Shown in pieces: positions 1 to 7,135 of a DNA stretch of 10,162 nt. Position numbers and translations under genes: made by a program. The DNA comes from an uncultured Clostridia bacterium (GTDB lineage: Bacteria > Bacillota > Clostridia > Christensenellales > Borkfalkiaceae). The stretch is taken from positions 1-10,162 of the forward strand of contig CAMOXE010000172.1 in the NCBI GenBank assembly GCA_946628865.1. Direction: 5' to 3'. The notes under the pieces were generated by a model. It ran no database searches, was not told the origin of the DNA, and was given only the letters and a program-made list of their open reading frames with translations. Every line of letters starts with the position of its first letter. The stretch's first letter is position 1.

Positions 1-255
1 AACGGCGAGATGTGGAAAATCGAAACCGATCTCTTTACGTTCGTAGAACTGTGCCGCGAAGTATTGTCGGAAGATCCGCTGTTCTTTTTGATAAACAGTT
101 ACACGACGGGACTTCAACCGTCCGTGCTTGAAAACATTTTGAAACTTACGCTTAAAGGCGTAAACGGCAGAATAGAGGCTTACGAAGTGGGACTTCCTAC
201 GGAAGAGGGAATAAACCTGCCTTGCGGCGCGGGAGGAATTTTTATAAATGACTGA
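1..255 (+). CDS. Class I SAM-dependent methyltransferase, C-terminal part (5' end outside window)
   Basis: Only the last 84 residues are present; the frame is open from the first base. The visible part contains FFLINSYTTGL, then a VLEN helix, then the ending GLPTEEGINLPCGAGG. From family knowledge, this is the C-terminal end of the COG1092/RlmI-like class I methyltransferases that methylate rRNA using SAM. The S-adenosylmethionine-binding core and any PUA domain would lie upstream, so substrate and exact target cannot be judged. The stop codon overlaps the start of the next gene by 8 bases (ATGACTGA), which suggests translational coupling with the pseudouridine synthase and a shared role in RNA modification (inference). 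The usual family ending after the LPCG motif is short, and here it is followed only by a few residues (IFIND). Confidence 0.75.
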   Translation, partial: NGEMWKIETDLFTFVELCREVLSEDPLFFLINSYTTGLQPSVLENILKLTLKGVNGRIEAYEVGLPTEEGINLPCGAGGIFIND

Positions 256-964
256 AATGACAAAAAAAGACCTTATCGTCTTATACGAGGACAATCATAT
301 AATAGTGGTATTAAAGCCGCAAAACGTTCCGAGTTGCGAGGACGAGAGTAAGGATAAAGACCTGCTTACGGTGATAAAAGAATATATAAAGGAAAAAGAA
401 GGCAAGTCGGGCAACGTATACGTCGGGCTGGTGCATAGGTTAGACCGTCCGACGGGCGGAGTAATGGTATACGCCAAGAGCAGCAAGGCGGCGGCAAGAC
501 TCTCCGAACAGATGAAAACGGGAGACTTCGAGAAGATTTATTCGGCTGTATTAAGCGGAGAATTGAAAGAAAAGTCCGCTACGCTTACCAACTATTTAAA
601 GAAGAACCCGATAAACAACATGGTCTACGTTACGCCGCAGACGGTAGAGGGGGCGAAGTTCGCCGAACTCGAATATAAGGTTTTGGAAGAAAAGTCGGGG
701 CTAAGCCTTACGGCGATAAAACTGCATACGGGCAGAAGTCATCAAATAAGGGTACAGATGGCGAACGTCGGCGCGCCGGTATACGGCGATATGCGTTACG
801 GCGGAGAGCGTGCGGTAAAGGGCAAACTTGCGCTTTGGGCGACGTCGCTTTCGTTTTCGCACCCGGTATCAAAAGAGCGGTTATGCTTTAAGATAGAGCC
901 GCCGAAAGAGGACAAGCCGTGGAGCGGTTTTGACTGTTCTAAAACGTTAGAAAGTTGGCTATAA
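248..964 (+). CDS. RluA-family pseudouridine synthase without S4 domain
   Basis: A 238-residue RNA pseudouridine synthase that isomerises uridine in rRNA or tRNA. The catalytic loop HRLDRPTGG is at residues 63-71 with the catalytic aspartate at 66. The second conserved block LHTGRSHQIRVQ is at 159-170, followed by PVYGDMRYG, both typical of the RluA/RluC/RluD family. The N-terminus enters the catalytic domain directly (LYEDNHIIVVLKP), so there is no S4 RNA-binding domain, unlike the second family member in this window (7128-8027). Length fits single-domain RluA proteins. The ATG overlaps the methyltransferase stop by 8 bases. A second in-frame ATG lies three codons on, but the first is favoured by the overlap. 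The target uridine cannot be told from the sequence. Confidence 0.9.
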   Translation: MTEMTKKDLIVLYEDNHIIVVLKPQNVPSCEDESKDKDLLTVIKEYIKEKEGKSGNVYVGLVHRLDRPTGGVMVYAKSSKAAARLSEQMKTGDFEKIYSAVLSGELKEKSATLTNYLKKNPINNMVYVTPQTVEGAKFAELEYKVLEEKSGLSLTAIKLHTGRSHQIRVQMANVGAPVYGDMRYGGERAVKGKLALWATSLSFSHPVSKERLCFKIEPPKEDKPWSGFDCSKTLESWL

Positions 965-974
965 GTCGATTATT

Positions 975-1157
975 ATGGATATACGCGAAATATTAGAGAG
1001 TGATTTGGAAGAACTGAGCAAGGCGGAATTGGAAAAAATCGCCGAGCGACTGAGGGAGTATATAGCGACTACCGAGGGAAACAGCGAAGAGGAAGAAGAA
1101 CTCCTCGCCGAGGCGGAAGATACTTTACTGTATATCGAGACCGCTTTCGGCGAATAA
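975..1157 (+). CDS. Small acidic hypothetical protein (60 aa)
   Basis: A 60-residue reading frame starting 10 bases after the pseudouridine synthase stop. 18 of 60 residues are glutamate, including a run of five at residues 38-42. The sequence is probably two or three amphipathic helices (LEELSKAELEKIAERL, then LLAEAEDTLLYIETAF). No family was recognised. No Shine-Dalgarno sequence is evident ahead of the ATG, so translation may depend on coupling to the upstream gene. It is supported as a real gene by its position in the operon, its codon use like its neighbours, and a strong terminator 18 bases after its stop. It could be a small regulatory or protein-binding factor, but nothing in the sequence shows a function. 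Confidence 0.6.
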   Translation: MDIREILESDLEELSKAELEKIAERLREYIATTEGNSEEEEELLAEAEDTLLYIETAFGE

Positions 1158-1173
1158 AATACGGATATAATAA

Positions 1174-1205
1174 AGGCGGGCGGAAATTTTCCGCCCGCTC
1201 TTTAT
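1174..1205. terminator. Bidirectional intrinsic terminator between convergent genes
   Basis: A GC-rich stem pairs GCGGGCGG (1176-1183) perfectly with CCGCCCGC (1191-1198). One more A:T pair lies inside and a G:T pair outside, with a short AATT-type loop. It is followed on the + strand by CTTTATAT and on the - strand by CCTTTATTATAT. It lies between the convergent ends of the 60-residue gene and the radical SAM gene, so it probably serves both. Confidence 0.85.
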
Positions 1206-1224
1206 ATCGTTTTGTGACTTTAAA

Positions 1225-2091
1225 TCAATAATCCCACTTCGGAATAAAACTTTCGCTCGCGGATTTCAGTTCTTGCAAAAAATAATCCGTAATGCCGAGT
1301 CTCAGCATTTCTTCGTATGCTCGGTCATATTCCCGTTTTGTTATCCGCCGTTTCAGTTCCGGAAACTTCTCGTATTCGCCGTACGGCGTGTACTGCGACA
1401 TAAGCGAAAAGTACGCCCCGTTTTTATTATTTTCGGCAAACCATTTCAATATTTCACGCGTGTCGTTTATTCCGAGCGGCATGACCATATGCCTCAATAT
1501 TACGCCCTGTTTTAACTGCCCGTCGCTGCCGATAACACGTTTTTTGCTGTTCATCATAAACTTTACAGCCGCGCTCGCGACCGAAAAATAATCGTTTTTC
1601 CCTGTGTACCTCTTAGACGTTTCGGGATAGAAAAATTTAAGGTCGGGAAGATAAATGTCCGCGTATAAGTCGATTAACTTGAGTGTTTCGATATTTTCGT
1701 AAGAAGAGGTGTTGTAAACTACGGGAATTTTCGGTCTGTAGATTTCAAACGCCTTTACGATTTTAGGCACGAACTGCGTAGGCGTAACCAAATTGATGTT
1801 CGCCGCGCCTTGTCGCTGTAAGTCCGCGAAAATCTCCGCCAAATCTTCGGGGGATATTTCTTTTCCCGTTTCGTTTCTCGAAAGCGCGTAGTTTTGGCAA
1901 AACGCGCACTTTAAAGAGCAGCCGACGAAGAATATCGTGCCGGAACCGTTATAGCCGCAGATTATCGGCTCTTCGTATTTATGCAGATAGTATTTCGCTA
2001 TCTTGATATTTTCGCCGGCGCCGCAATAGCCGAGCGAAGATTTTCTGTCAACGCCGCATTTTACGGGGCAAAGCGAGCAACCGTTTTTCAT
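1225..2091 (-). CDS. PflX/PflA-like radical SAM protein
   Basis: A 288-residue radical SAM protein. The [4Fe-4S] cluster motif CSLKCAFC (C-x3-C-x2-C) is at residues 58-65, with cysteines 58, 62 and 65. Four further cysteines near the N-terminus (C5, C8, C12, C23, in NGCSLCPVKCGVDR and GYCGAG) match the extra N-terminal cysteine block of the COG1313 (PflX-like) family, related to pyruvate formate-lyase activating enzyme. The usual radical SAM reaction is reductive cleavage of SAM; the substrate of this family is not established, and no glycyl radical enzyme gene is in the window. The frame can be extended 12 codons upstream to 2127, but that extension (SIIIRRGIIIF) is unlike the family and runs through the promoter. 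The ATG at 2091 is therefore chosen. It has no Shine-Dalgarno site and sits at the predicted transcription start (leaderless, inference). Confidence 0.88.
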   Translation of the reverse strand: MKNGCSLCPVKCGVDRKSSLGYCGAGENIKIAKYYLHKYEEPIICGYNGSGTIFFVGCSLKCAFCQNYALSRNETGKEISPEDLAEIFADLQRQGAANINLVTPTQFVPKIVKAFEIYRPKIPVVYNTSSYENIETLKLIDLYADIYLPDLKFFYPETSKRYTGKNDYFSVASAAVKFMMNSKKRVIGSDGQLKQGVILRHMVMPLGINDTREILKWFAENNKNGAYFSLMSQYTPYGEYEKFPELKRRITKREYDRAYEEMLRLGITDYFLQELKSASESFIPKWDY

Positions 2092-2098
2092 AAATATT

Positions 2099-2127
2099 AT
2101 TATACCACGCCGAATTATAATTGACAA
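2099..2127 (-). promoter_or_regulatory. Promoter of the radical SAM gene
   Basis: On the - strand, TTGTCA (2127-2122) is the -35 box and TATAAT (2104-2099) the -10 box, separated by 17 bases. This is five of six and six of six matches to the vegetative sigma consensus. Start of transcription is expected 7-8 bases beyond the -10 box, at 2092-2091, which is the first base of the start codon. The -35 box overlaps that of metK by five base pairs. Confidence 0.8.
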
Positions 2128-2149
2128 TTATTTTTATTGAGTTTATAAT
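2121..2149 (+). promoter_or_regulatory. Promoter of the metK operon
   Basis: TTGACA (2121-2126), a 17-base spacer and TATAAT (2144-2149) match the vegetative sigma consensus perfectly. Transcription should start near 2155-2157, giving a leader of only about 26-28 bases before the metK ATG. This is too short for a SAM riboswitch. The promoter points away from, and shares its -35 region with, the promoter of the radical SAM gene. Confidence 0.85.
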
Positions 2150-2182
2150 GTAATATACTATATAGTGCATAATAGGATAAAT

Positions 2183-3355
2183 ATGAGAAGATTTTTTACA
2201 AGCGAAAGCGTTACCGAAGGGCATCCCGATAAGATTTGCGATCAGATATCCGACGCCGTTTTGGACGCGATTTTGGCAAAAGACAAACACGCGCGCGTTG
2301 CGTGCGAGTGTTCGGCGACGACCGGGCTGGTGCTGGTTATGGGCGAGATAACGTCGGACTGCAGCGTGGATATACAGGCGATCGTCAGAAATACCGTGAA
2401 AGAGATAGGCTACGACCGTGCGAAATACGGTTTTGACGGCGATACCTGCGCGGTGCTTACGGCAATTCACGAACAGAGTAAAGACATTGCGCTCGGCGTG
2501 GATAATTCCGTCGAGCATAGGATAAGCGGCGAACTTGCCGACACCGTAGGCGCGGGGGATCAAGGCATGATGTTCGGATATGCGATAAACGAAACCGAAG
2601 AATATATGCCGCTCGCGCTGTCTTTGGCACATAAACTCACGAAAAGGCTTGCGGACGTAAGGAAAAGCGGTTTGCTCGATTACCTGCGCCCGGACGGCAA
2701 AGCGCAGGTAACCGTCGAGTACGACGGCAGGAAAGTAAAGCGTATAGATACGGTCGTCGTATCCACTCAGCATAGCGAGGACGTAGACATTGACCGCCTT
2801 CGCGCGGACGTAAAAAAGTACGTTATCGAGGCGAGCCTGCCGAAAGAACTCTTAGACGAAAACACCAAATATCACATAAACCCGACCGGTAGGTTTATTA
2901 TCGGCGGTCCGCACGGCGACAGCGGGCTTACGGGCAGAAAAATAATCGTAGACACCTATGGCGGAGCGTGTCCGCACGGCGGCGGAGCGTTTTCGGGTAA
3001 AGACCCGACCAAGGTAGACAGAAGCGCGGCGTATATGGCGAGATATATTTGTAAAAACGTCGTAGCGGCGGGACTTGCGGACGAGTGCGAACTGCAAGTT
3101 GCTTACGCGATAGGCGTGGCAAAGCCGGTCTCTTTGCTCGTTTCCACCAAGGGAACGGGTAAACTCCCCGATGAAGAGATAGCCGCGATAGTCGAAAAGG
3201 AATTCGATCTGCGACCGTATTCGATAATAGAAACTTTAGGGCTTTTGCGCCCGATATATAAAAAGACCGCCGCGTACGGGCATTTCGGCAGGAGCGAATT
3301 TCCGTGGGAAAAGACTGATAGGGCAGACGACCTTAAAAAATATCTGAGAGGCTAA
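2183..3355 (+). CDS. metK: S-adenosylmethionine synthase (methionine adenosyltransferase)
   Basis: A 390-residue cytosolic enzyme making SAM from ATP and L-methionine, releasing phosphate and diphosphate. It is complete: the N-terminus [17 protein letters not shown] carries the GHPDK motif at residues 13-17, the GAGDQG signature is at 123-128, and [16 protein letters not shown] at 266-281 holds the lysine- and aspartate-rich phosphate/metal-binding loop. Length is close to the 384 residues of the E. coli enzyme. A GTG six codons upstream (2165) is in frame, but the ATG at 2183 gives the family N-terminus and has AGGAT a few bases ahead, so it is preferred. It is the first gene of the operon, with a consensus promoter, and its stop is 3 bases from the lgt start. 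Its divergent neighbour is a SAM-consuming radical SAM protein. Confidence 0.97.
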   Translation: MRRFFTSESVTEGHPDKICDQISDAVLDAILAKDKHARVACECSATTGLVLVMGEITSDCSVDIQAIVRNTVKEIGYDRAKYGFDGDTCAVLTAIHEQSKDIALGVDNSVEHRISGELADTVGAGDQGMMFGYAINETEEYMPLALSLAHKLTKRLADVRKSGLLDYLRPDGKAQVTVEYDGRKVKRIDTVVVSTQHSEDVDIDRLRADVKKYVIEASLPKELLDENTKYHINPTGRFIIGGPHGDSGLTGRKIIVDTYGGACPHGGGAFSGKDPTKVDRSAAYMARYICKNVVAAGLADECELQVAYAIGVAKPVSLLVSTKGTGKLPDEEIAAIVEKEFDLRPYSIIETLGLLRPIYKKTAAYGHFGRSEFPWEKTDRADDLKKYLRG

Positions 3356-3358
3356 ATT

Positions 3359-4207
3359 ATGAACGGATTATTGACCGATCATTTCGTTTTGTTCGGAAAC
3401 AGTTATACCAACCACTTAACTGTTTTCGGTTTCAGCATCTATTTTTACGCGATAGCGATAGTCAGCGGCATGATCGCCTGCGCGGCGCTTGCCGTGCCGC
3501 TGTTTAAGCGTCGAGGCGAAAACCCCGATCTTATTCTCGACTTGATGATAGGCATCGTACCGCTTGCGATTATCGGCGCTCGGCTTTGGTACGTCCTGTT
3601 CGATATAAAGAGTTTTCACTCTTTTAAAGACGTCGTCAATATCCGTAACGGCGGGCTTGCGATATACGGCGGCGTAGCCGGCGGCGCGCTCGGCATATTC
3701 ATAGTATGCAAAATACGCAAGATAAGCATAATTAAGGTGTTCGACTTCGGCGCGACGATGCTCCCGCTCGGTCAGGCGATAGGCCGACTCGGGAATTTCT
3801 TCAACCAAGAAGTATACGGGCAGGTAATAGAAAACGAGAGTTTGCGGTTTTTCCCCGTCGGCGTCGAGATAGATACCACGGGAACGATAGTCTGGCACCA
3901 AGCCTTGTTTTTCTACGAAGCGTTTTTAAATATAATCGCGTTTATCTGCCTTTACTCCTTTTTAATGAGGCGAAAGGGCGCGACTAACGGCTATTCTGTG
4001 GCGTATTACTTCATTTCTTACGGGCTTATAAGGGGAATACTCGAAAACTTCAGAGAATCGCAGTATAACCTTCCGCTTTTCGGGCTCGACGTAAAGGCGA
4101 TGGTAATAGTTTCCGCATTGCTCGTAATAGCGGGAATAGCGATACTTATAGTTCTTTTAAAAAAAGACGGAATAATTTTTAAAAAGACGGAGGCAAAAAA
4201 TGAATAA
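3359..4207 (+). CDS. lgt: Prolipoprotein diacylglyceryl transferase
   Basis: A 282-residue integral membrane enzyme that transfers diacylglyceryl from phosphatidylglycerol to the lipobox cysteine of prolipoproteins, the first step of lipoprotein maturation. The family signature GRLGNFFNQEVYG is at residues 142-154. Other family blocks are GARLWYVLFD (73-82), NGGLAIYGGVAGG (97-109), HQALFFYEA (180-188) and the periplasmic arginine/glutamate segment RGILENFRESQ (225-235). About seven hydrophobic segments are visible, from residues 21-48 to 247-268, ending in a lysine-rich tail. Where the E. coli enzyme has HGG, this protein has YGG (residues 103-105), which I recall as common in Gram-positive members. 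It starts 3 bases after metK and overlaps the next gene by 8 bases. LspA, the next enzyme in the pathway, is encoded in the same operon. Confidence 0.96.
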   Translation: MNGLLTDHFVLFGNSYTNHLTVFGFSIYFYAIAIVSGMIACAALAVPLFKRRGENPDLILDLMIGIVPLAIIGARLWYVLFDIKSFHSFKDVVNIRNGGLAIYGGVAGGALGIFIVCKIRKISIIKVFDFGATMLPLGQAIGRLGNFFNQEVYGQVIENESLRFFPVGVEIDTTGTIVWHQALFFYEAFLNIIAFICLYSFLMRRKGATNGYSVAYYFISYGLIRGILENFRESQYNLPLFGLDVKAMVIVSALLVIAGIAILIVLLKKDGIIFKKTEAKNE

Positions 4208-4646
4208 AAACGAAAAAAACAGAAGGCTCATAGTCGGTGCGGCAGTCGTAACCGCCGCATTGATAGTGTTTGCGCTTATCGGATTTTTCTTGGCGGACGC
4301 GAAGGTGTTCGACGTAAATCCGTTTAAATTTATGTTTACCGTCCTCTCGCTCGGCGTGGGCGCGGTACTCTTGGTATACGCTTTGATTACCAAAGGCGGC
4401 TATGAATTTGCGGTAGGCGGAATTTGTCTGGACGTAGGCTTAGTGCTTTTGCTCGCGGGGTCCGTCAAGTGGTACGGCATAGTCGTTATAGCGATTGCGG
4501 TTTTGGCGCTTGTGGTAATAGGGCTTATGCTTTTGAAGTCTAAACAACTTTTAATAGAGCGCACGGATGAAAAGGCGGGCTATAAGCCGTTTAAATCCTA
4601 TTCGGAGCAACTCAAGGAAAAGGATAATCCGAGCGAAGGGAATTAA
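4200..4646 (+). CDS. Hypothetical membrane protein with four predicted helices
   Basis: 148 residues, family not recognised. Four hydrophobic segments are visible at roughly residues 10-32, 43-64, 70-89 and 92-113. A basic N-terminus (NKNEKNRR) precedes the first and a charged, probably cytoplasmic tail (115-148, rich in K and E) follows the last. It begins inside lgt with an 8-base overlap (ATGAATAA) and ends 8 bases before pncB, so it is translated as part of the operon. Placement directly after lgt suggests a membrane or envelope role, but this is inference only. No catalytic motif or lipobox is seen. Confidence 0.8.
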   Translation: MNKNEKNRRLIVGAAVVTAALIVFALIGFFLADAKVFDVNPFKFMFTVLSLGVGAVLLVYALITKGGYEFAVGGICLDVGLVLLLAGSVKWYGIVVIAIAVLALVVIGLMLLKSKQLLIERTDEKAGYKPFKSYSEQLKEKDNPSEGN

Positions 4647-4654
4647 AACGAGAT

Positions 4655-6097
4655 ATGAAAAAAAGAAATTTAACGCTTTTGACGGATCTTTACGAACTGA
4701 CCATGATGAACGGATATTTCTTGCAGGGCAAGAAAGACGAAGTCGCGGTGTTCGACGTATTTTTCCGACAGAACGAATTGATAACCTACTCGCTTGCCGC
4801 GGGACTTGAACAGGCGATAGACTACGTCTTAAATCTCGATTTCGGAGAGGAAGAGATAGCGTATCTTCGCGGCTTGAAAATCTTCGACGACGGTTTTTTA
4901 GACTATCTTAAAAACTTCAAGTTCACGGGAGATATATACTCCGTGCCGGAGGGAACGATGGTGTTCCCCGGCGAGCCGATTCTCACGGTAAAAGCGCCCA
5001 TAATGCAGGCGCAACTAATCGAAACCGCCATCTTGAACATTATAAACCATCAGACGCTTATAGCGAGTAAGGCCGCAAAAGTCTGCCACGCCGCCGCGGG
5101 CGACAACGTGATGGAATTCGGACTTCGGCGCGCTCAAGGTCCGGACGCCGGCATTTACGGCGCAAGAGCCTCGATTATAGGCGGGTGCAACTCCACGTCA
5201 AACGTCTTGGCGGGAACGATGTTCGATATTCCCGTTTCAGGTACACACGCGCACAGTTGGGTAATGAACTTTCCGAGCGAATACGAGGCGTTTAAGGCTT
5301 ACGCCGAGGTTTACCCGAACGCGATTTTGCTTTTGGTGGACACATACGACACTTTAAGAAGCGGCGTTCCGAACGCGATAAAGGTTTTCGACGAGGAAGT
5401 GAAGAAAGGGCATAGACCCTTAGGTATAAGGATAGACTCCGGGGATTTGGCGTATCTTACGAAAGAGGCGCGGAAGATGCTCGACGCCGCGGGTTACGCC
5501 GACGCGATAATCTGCGCGTCGGGAGACCTCGACGAACACTCTATTACGAGTTTGAAACAGCAAGGCGCGAAGATTAACAGTTGGGGCATAGGCACTAAGA
5601 TGATAACGAGTGCCGAAATGCCTGCGCTCGGCGGAGTGTATAAACTTGCCGGAATAGAAGAAAACGGGGCTATAACACCGAAAATCAAAGTTTCCGACAA
5701 CTCCGCGAAGATAACTAACCCGGGATTTAAGACTATCTATAGAATTTACGACAATAAAACGGGTAAAGCCGAGGCAGACCTTATCGCGCTGCGCGGCGAG
5801 GATATAGACTTCGGTAAACCCCTTACGATCTATCACCCGATCGAGCGTTGGAAAAAGATAACTTTCAGCGATTATACGGTGCGCGAACTTCCGATAAAAG
5901 TAGTGTCCGGCGGCGAACTTTGCTATAAATTCCCGCCGCTTAAAGAGATTGCGAAATACGCAAAATCCGAAATGGAGAGTTTTTGGGAAGAGTACAAGCG
6001 CATAGATCAACCGCATATATATAAAGTCGATTTGTCCGACGGGCTTTACGCGTTAAAGACCGAACTGCTCGATAAAGTCAGGAGAAAAGAAGTTTGA
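4655..6097 (+). CDS. pncB: Nicotinate phosphoribosyltransferase
   Basis: A 480-residue cytosolic enzyme of the Preiss-Handler NAD salvage pathway. It joins nicotinate to PRPP, with ATP hydrolysis, to give nicotinate mononucleotide. The N-terminus LLTDLYELTMMNGYF (8-22) is the family hallmark. FGLRRAQGPDAG (155-166), GTHAHSWVM (196-204), VDTYDTLRSGVPNAIKV (228-244) and GIRIDSGDLAYL (257-268) are the nicotinate- and PRPP-site blocks. The later block GIGTKMITS and the long C-terminal domain match the roughly 480-residue Gram-positive form rather than the shorter 400-residue E. coli form. The ATG at 4655 begins with the expected sequence; the upstream purines are weakly placed for a Shine-Dalgarno site. 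The last 4 bases overlap the TTG start of the next gene. Confidence 0.95.
   Translation: MKKRNLTLLTDLYELTMMNGYFLQGKKDEVAVFDVFFRQNELITYSLAAGLEQAIDYVLNLDFGEEEIAYLRGLKIFDDGFLDYLKNFKFTGDIYSVPEGTMVFPGEPILTVKAPIMQAQLIETAILNIINHQTLIASKAAKVCHAAAGDNVMEFGLRRAQGPDAGIYGARASIIGGCNSTSNVLAGTMFDIPVSGTHAHSWVMNFPSEYEAFKAYAEVYPNAILLLVDTYDTLRSGVPNAIKVFDEEVKKGHRPLGIRIDSGDLAYLTKEARKMLDAAGYADAIICASGDLDEHSITSLKQQGAKINSWGIGTKMITSAEMPALGGVYKLAGIEENGAITPKIKVSDNSAKITNPGFKTIYRIYDNKTGKAEADLIALRGEDIDFGKPLTIYHPIERWKKITFSDYTVRELPIKVVSGGELCYKFPPLKEIAKYAKSEMESFWEEYKRIDQPHIYKVDLSDGLYALKTELLDKVRRKEV
6080..6084 (+). promoter_or_regulatory. Ribosome binding site fixing a TTG start
   Basis: AGGAG lies inside the end of pncB with 9 bases before the TTG at 6094. 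The reading frame is closed by a TAA at 6073-6075 and offers no ATG before the coiled coil begins, so this site is the main support for a TTG start. Confidence 0.65.
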
Positions 6098-6579
6098 TTG
6101 ACGAAAATAAGCGTTTAAGGGAAGAAAACGAGCGTTTAAAAAGCATTATAGAGGAATATAAAAACCGCGAAAAAGACCTCGCGGAGGCTGAAAAACGCGC
6201 GAAAGAACGCGCCGACGAGATAATATCCGCCGCGGAGAAACTCTTCAATTCCGAAGCGGACAGACTCAGACTGTTCAAGTTGGCGTGGGATAAAGTGTTC
6301 GCAGGGAAAACCGCCGACAGCGAAAAAATCGAGCGGCTCAACGCTCTGGCACTGAAAATAGACGACGTAATAAGCGGCAGGGGCGAATACTTTGCGCTTA
6401 GCGTCGGCGAAAAGACCGACGAAATGCGTCGGCTCGTCGGAAACGACGAAAATCTCGTGAGGTCGGACGATATATTTATCGGCGACGGCGACGACGGTTT
6501 TTCTATGGACGAAATTTTAAATCCGGACAAAAACCAAGACCTTGCGTCGGTTTTGAAGGACTTAGGCATAGGCGAATAG
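6094..6579 (+). CDS. Coiled-coil protein upstream of lspA, possibly related to DivIVA coiled coils
   Basis: 161 residues, starting with TTG in a 4-base overlap with the pncB stop. Residues 2-60 are strongly charged with a clear heptad pattern (ENKRLREENERLKSIIEEY, then a KRAKERADEII run), so a long dimeric coiled coil is expected. A mixed helical segment follows (LFKLAWDKVF, about 61-70), then a C-terminal half with an acidic, glycine-containing stretch (IGDGDDGFSMDEI, about 129-141). No signal peptide or membrane segment is seen. In many Bacillota a DivIVA-type gene precedes lspA and rluD. The ENKRLREENERL phrase resembles the segment just after the DivIVA membrane-binding domain, but that N-terminal domain is missing here. 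A relation to DivIVA is therefore only a suggestion. Confidence 0.75.
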   Translation: MIDENKRLREENERLKSIIEEYKNREKDLAEAEKRAKERADEIISAAEKLFNSEADRLRLFKLAWDKVFAGKTADSEKIERLNALALKIDDVISGRGEYFALSVGEKTDEMRRLVGNDENLVRSDDIFIGDGDDGFSMDEILNPDKNQDLASVLKDLGIGE

Positions 6580-6586
6580 GTGTGAT

Positions 6587-7135
6587 ATGTGGTATATAGT
6601 GATATTCATAGTCTCGCTGATTTTGGATCAGATTACCAAAATAGCGGTCGCGGCGTATTCGGGCGTTGCCGGCAGCGTCAGCGGCTCAAAACATATGTTT
6701 TGGATAATAGAAGATTTCATCGAAATAACCTATTCGGAAAACCGCAACGGCGCCATGGGGCTGTTCGGCGGAGTGGAGTTTCGGCAGATAGCGTTTATAA
6801 TCGCTACCGTCGTGATTTTAGGCGGCATCGCGGCATATCTGATTTTTTCCAAAAAGAAACGTAAACCTTGGCTTAACGTTACGCTGGCGCTGATAACGTC
6901 GGGCGCGATAGGCAATTTTATCGACAGACTTACCACCGTTTACGTCCGCGATTTTATTCACGTCATAATACCCATAGGCAAGAACAAGGATTTTTTCCCG
7001 TACATATTCAACGTTGCGGACATGGCGCTCGTCATAGGCTCGATAATGCTCGTAGCGTATCTCCTTTTTATCGACGACGAGGCGATATTAAGGCGCAAAA
7101 AAACGTCCGCGGCGGCGGAAAACGACGATGAGTAG
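6587..7135 (+). CDS. lspA: Lipoprotein signal peptidase (signal peptidase II)
   Basis: A 182-residue membrane aspartyl protease that cleaves the signal peptide from diacylglyceryl-modified prolipoproteins, acting after Lgt. Family motifs in order: DQITK (14-18) in the first helix, ENRNGAMGLF (51-60), GAIGNFIDRL (107-116) with the first catalytic aspartate at 113, and FNVADMALVIG (141-151) with the second at 145. Four hydrophobic segments are visible (about 2-22, 67-88, 97-114 and 143-162). The tail of about 20 residues is charged and alanine-rich. Length is slightly above the usual 150-170 because of this tail and an insert between the third and fourth motifs. AGGTG stands just ahead of the ATG. 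It overlaps rluD by 8 bases, the classical lspA-rluD arrangement. Confidence 0.95.
   Translation: MWYIVIFIVSLILDQITKIAVAAYSGVAGSVSGSKHMFWIIEDFIEITYSENRNGAMGLFGGVEFRQIAFIIATVVILGGIAAYLIFSKKKRKPWLNVTLALITSGAIGNFIDRLTTVYVRDFIHVIIPIGKNKDFFPYIFNVADMALVIGSIMLVAYLLFIDDEAILRRKKTSAAAENDDE

Noticed and set aside
2150..2182. SAM riboswitch ahead of metK
   Set aside because: With the consensus promoter, the leader is only about 26-28 bases, too short for any known SAM riboswitch, and no stem is visible.
2165..2182. GTG start for metK six codons upstream
   Set aside because: It adds residues not found at MetK N-termini and has no suitably placed ribosome site.
2048..2773. Long - strand frame opposite the metK start, 241 codons
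   Set aside because: It runs antisense through metK and across both promoters, and its product is arginine- and histidine-rich with no family character; it is a shadow of metK.
3416..3901. - strand frame of 161 codons inside lgt
   Set aside because: It is a shadow of lgt; the + strand frame carries the complete Lgt signature and the operon context.
5420..6016. - strand frame of 198 codons inside pncB
   Set aside because: Antisense to a complete pncB, with no recognisable motif and no ribosome site.
6078..6569. - strand frame of 163 codons opposite the coiled-coil gene
   Set aside because: The serine-rich product is what the reverse complement of glutamate- and lysine-rich coding DNA gives; the + strand frame has a ribosome site and operon position.
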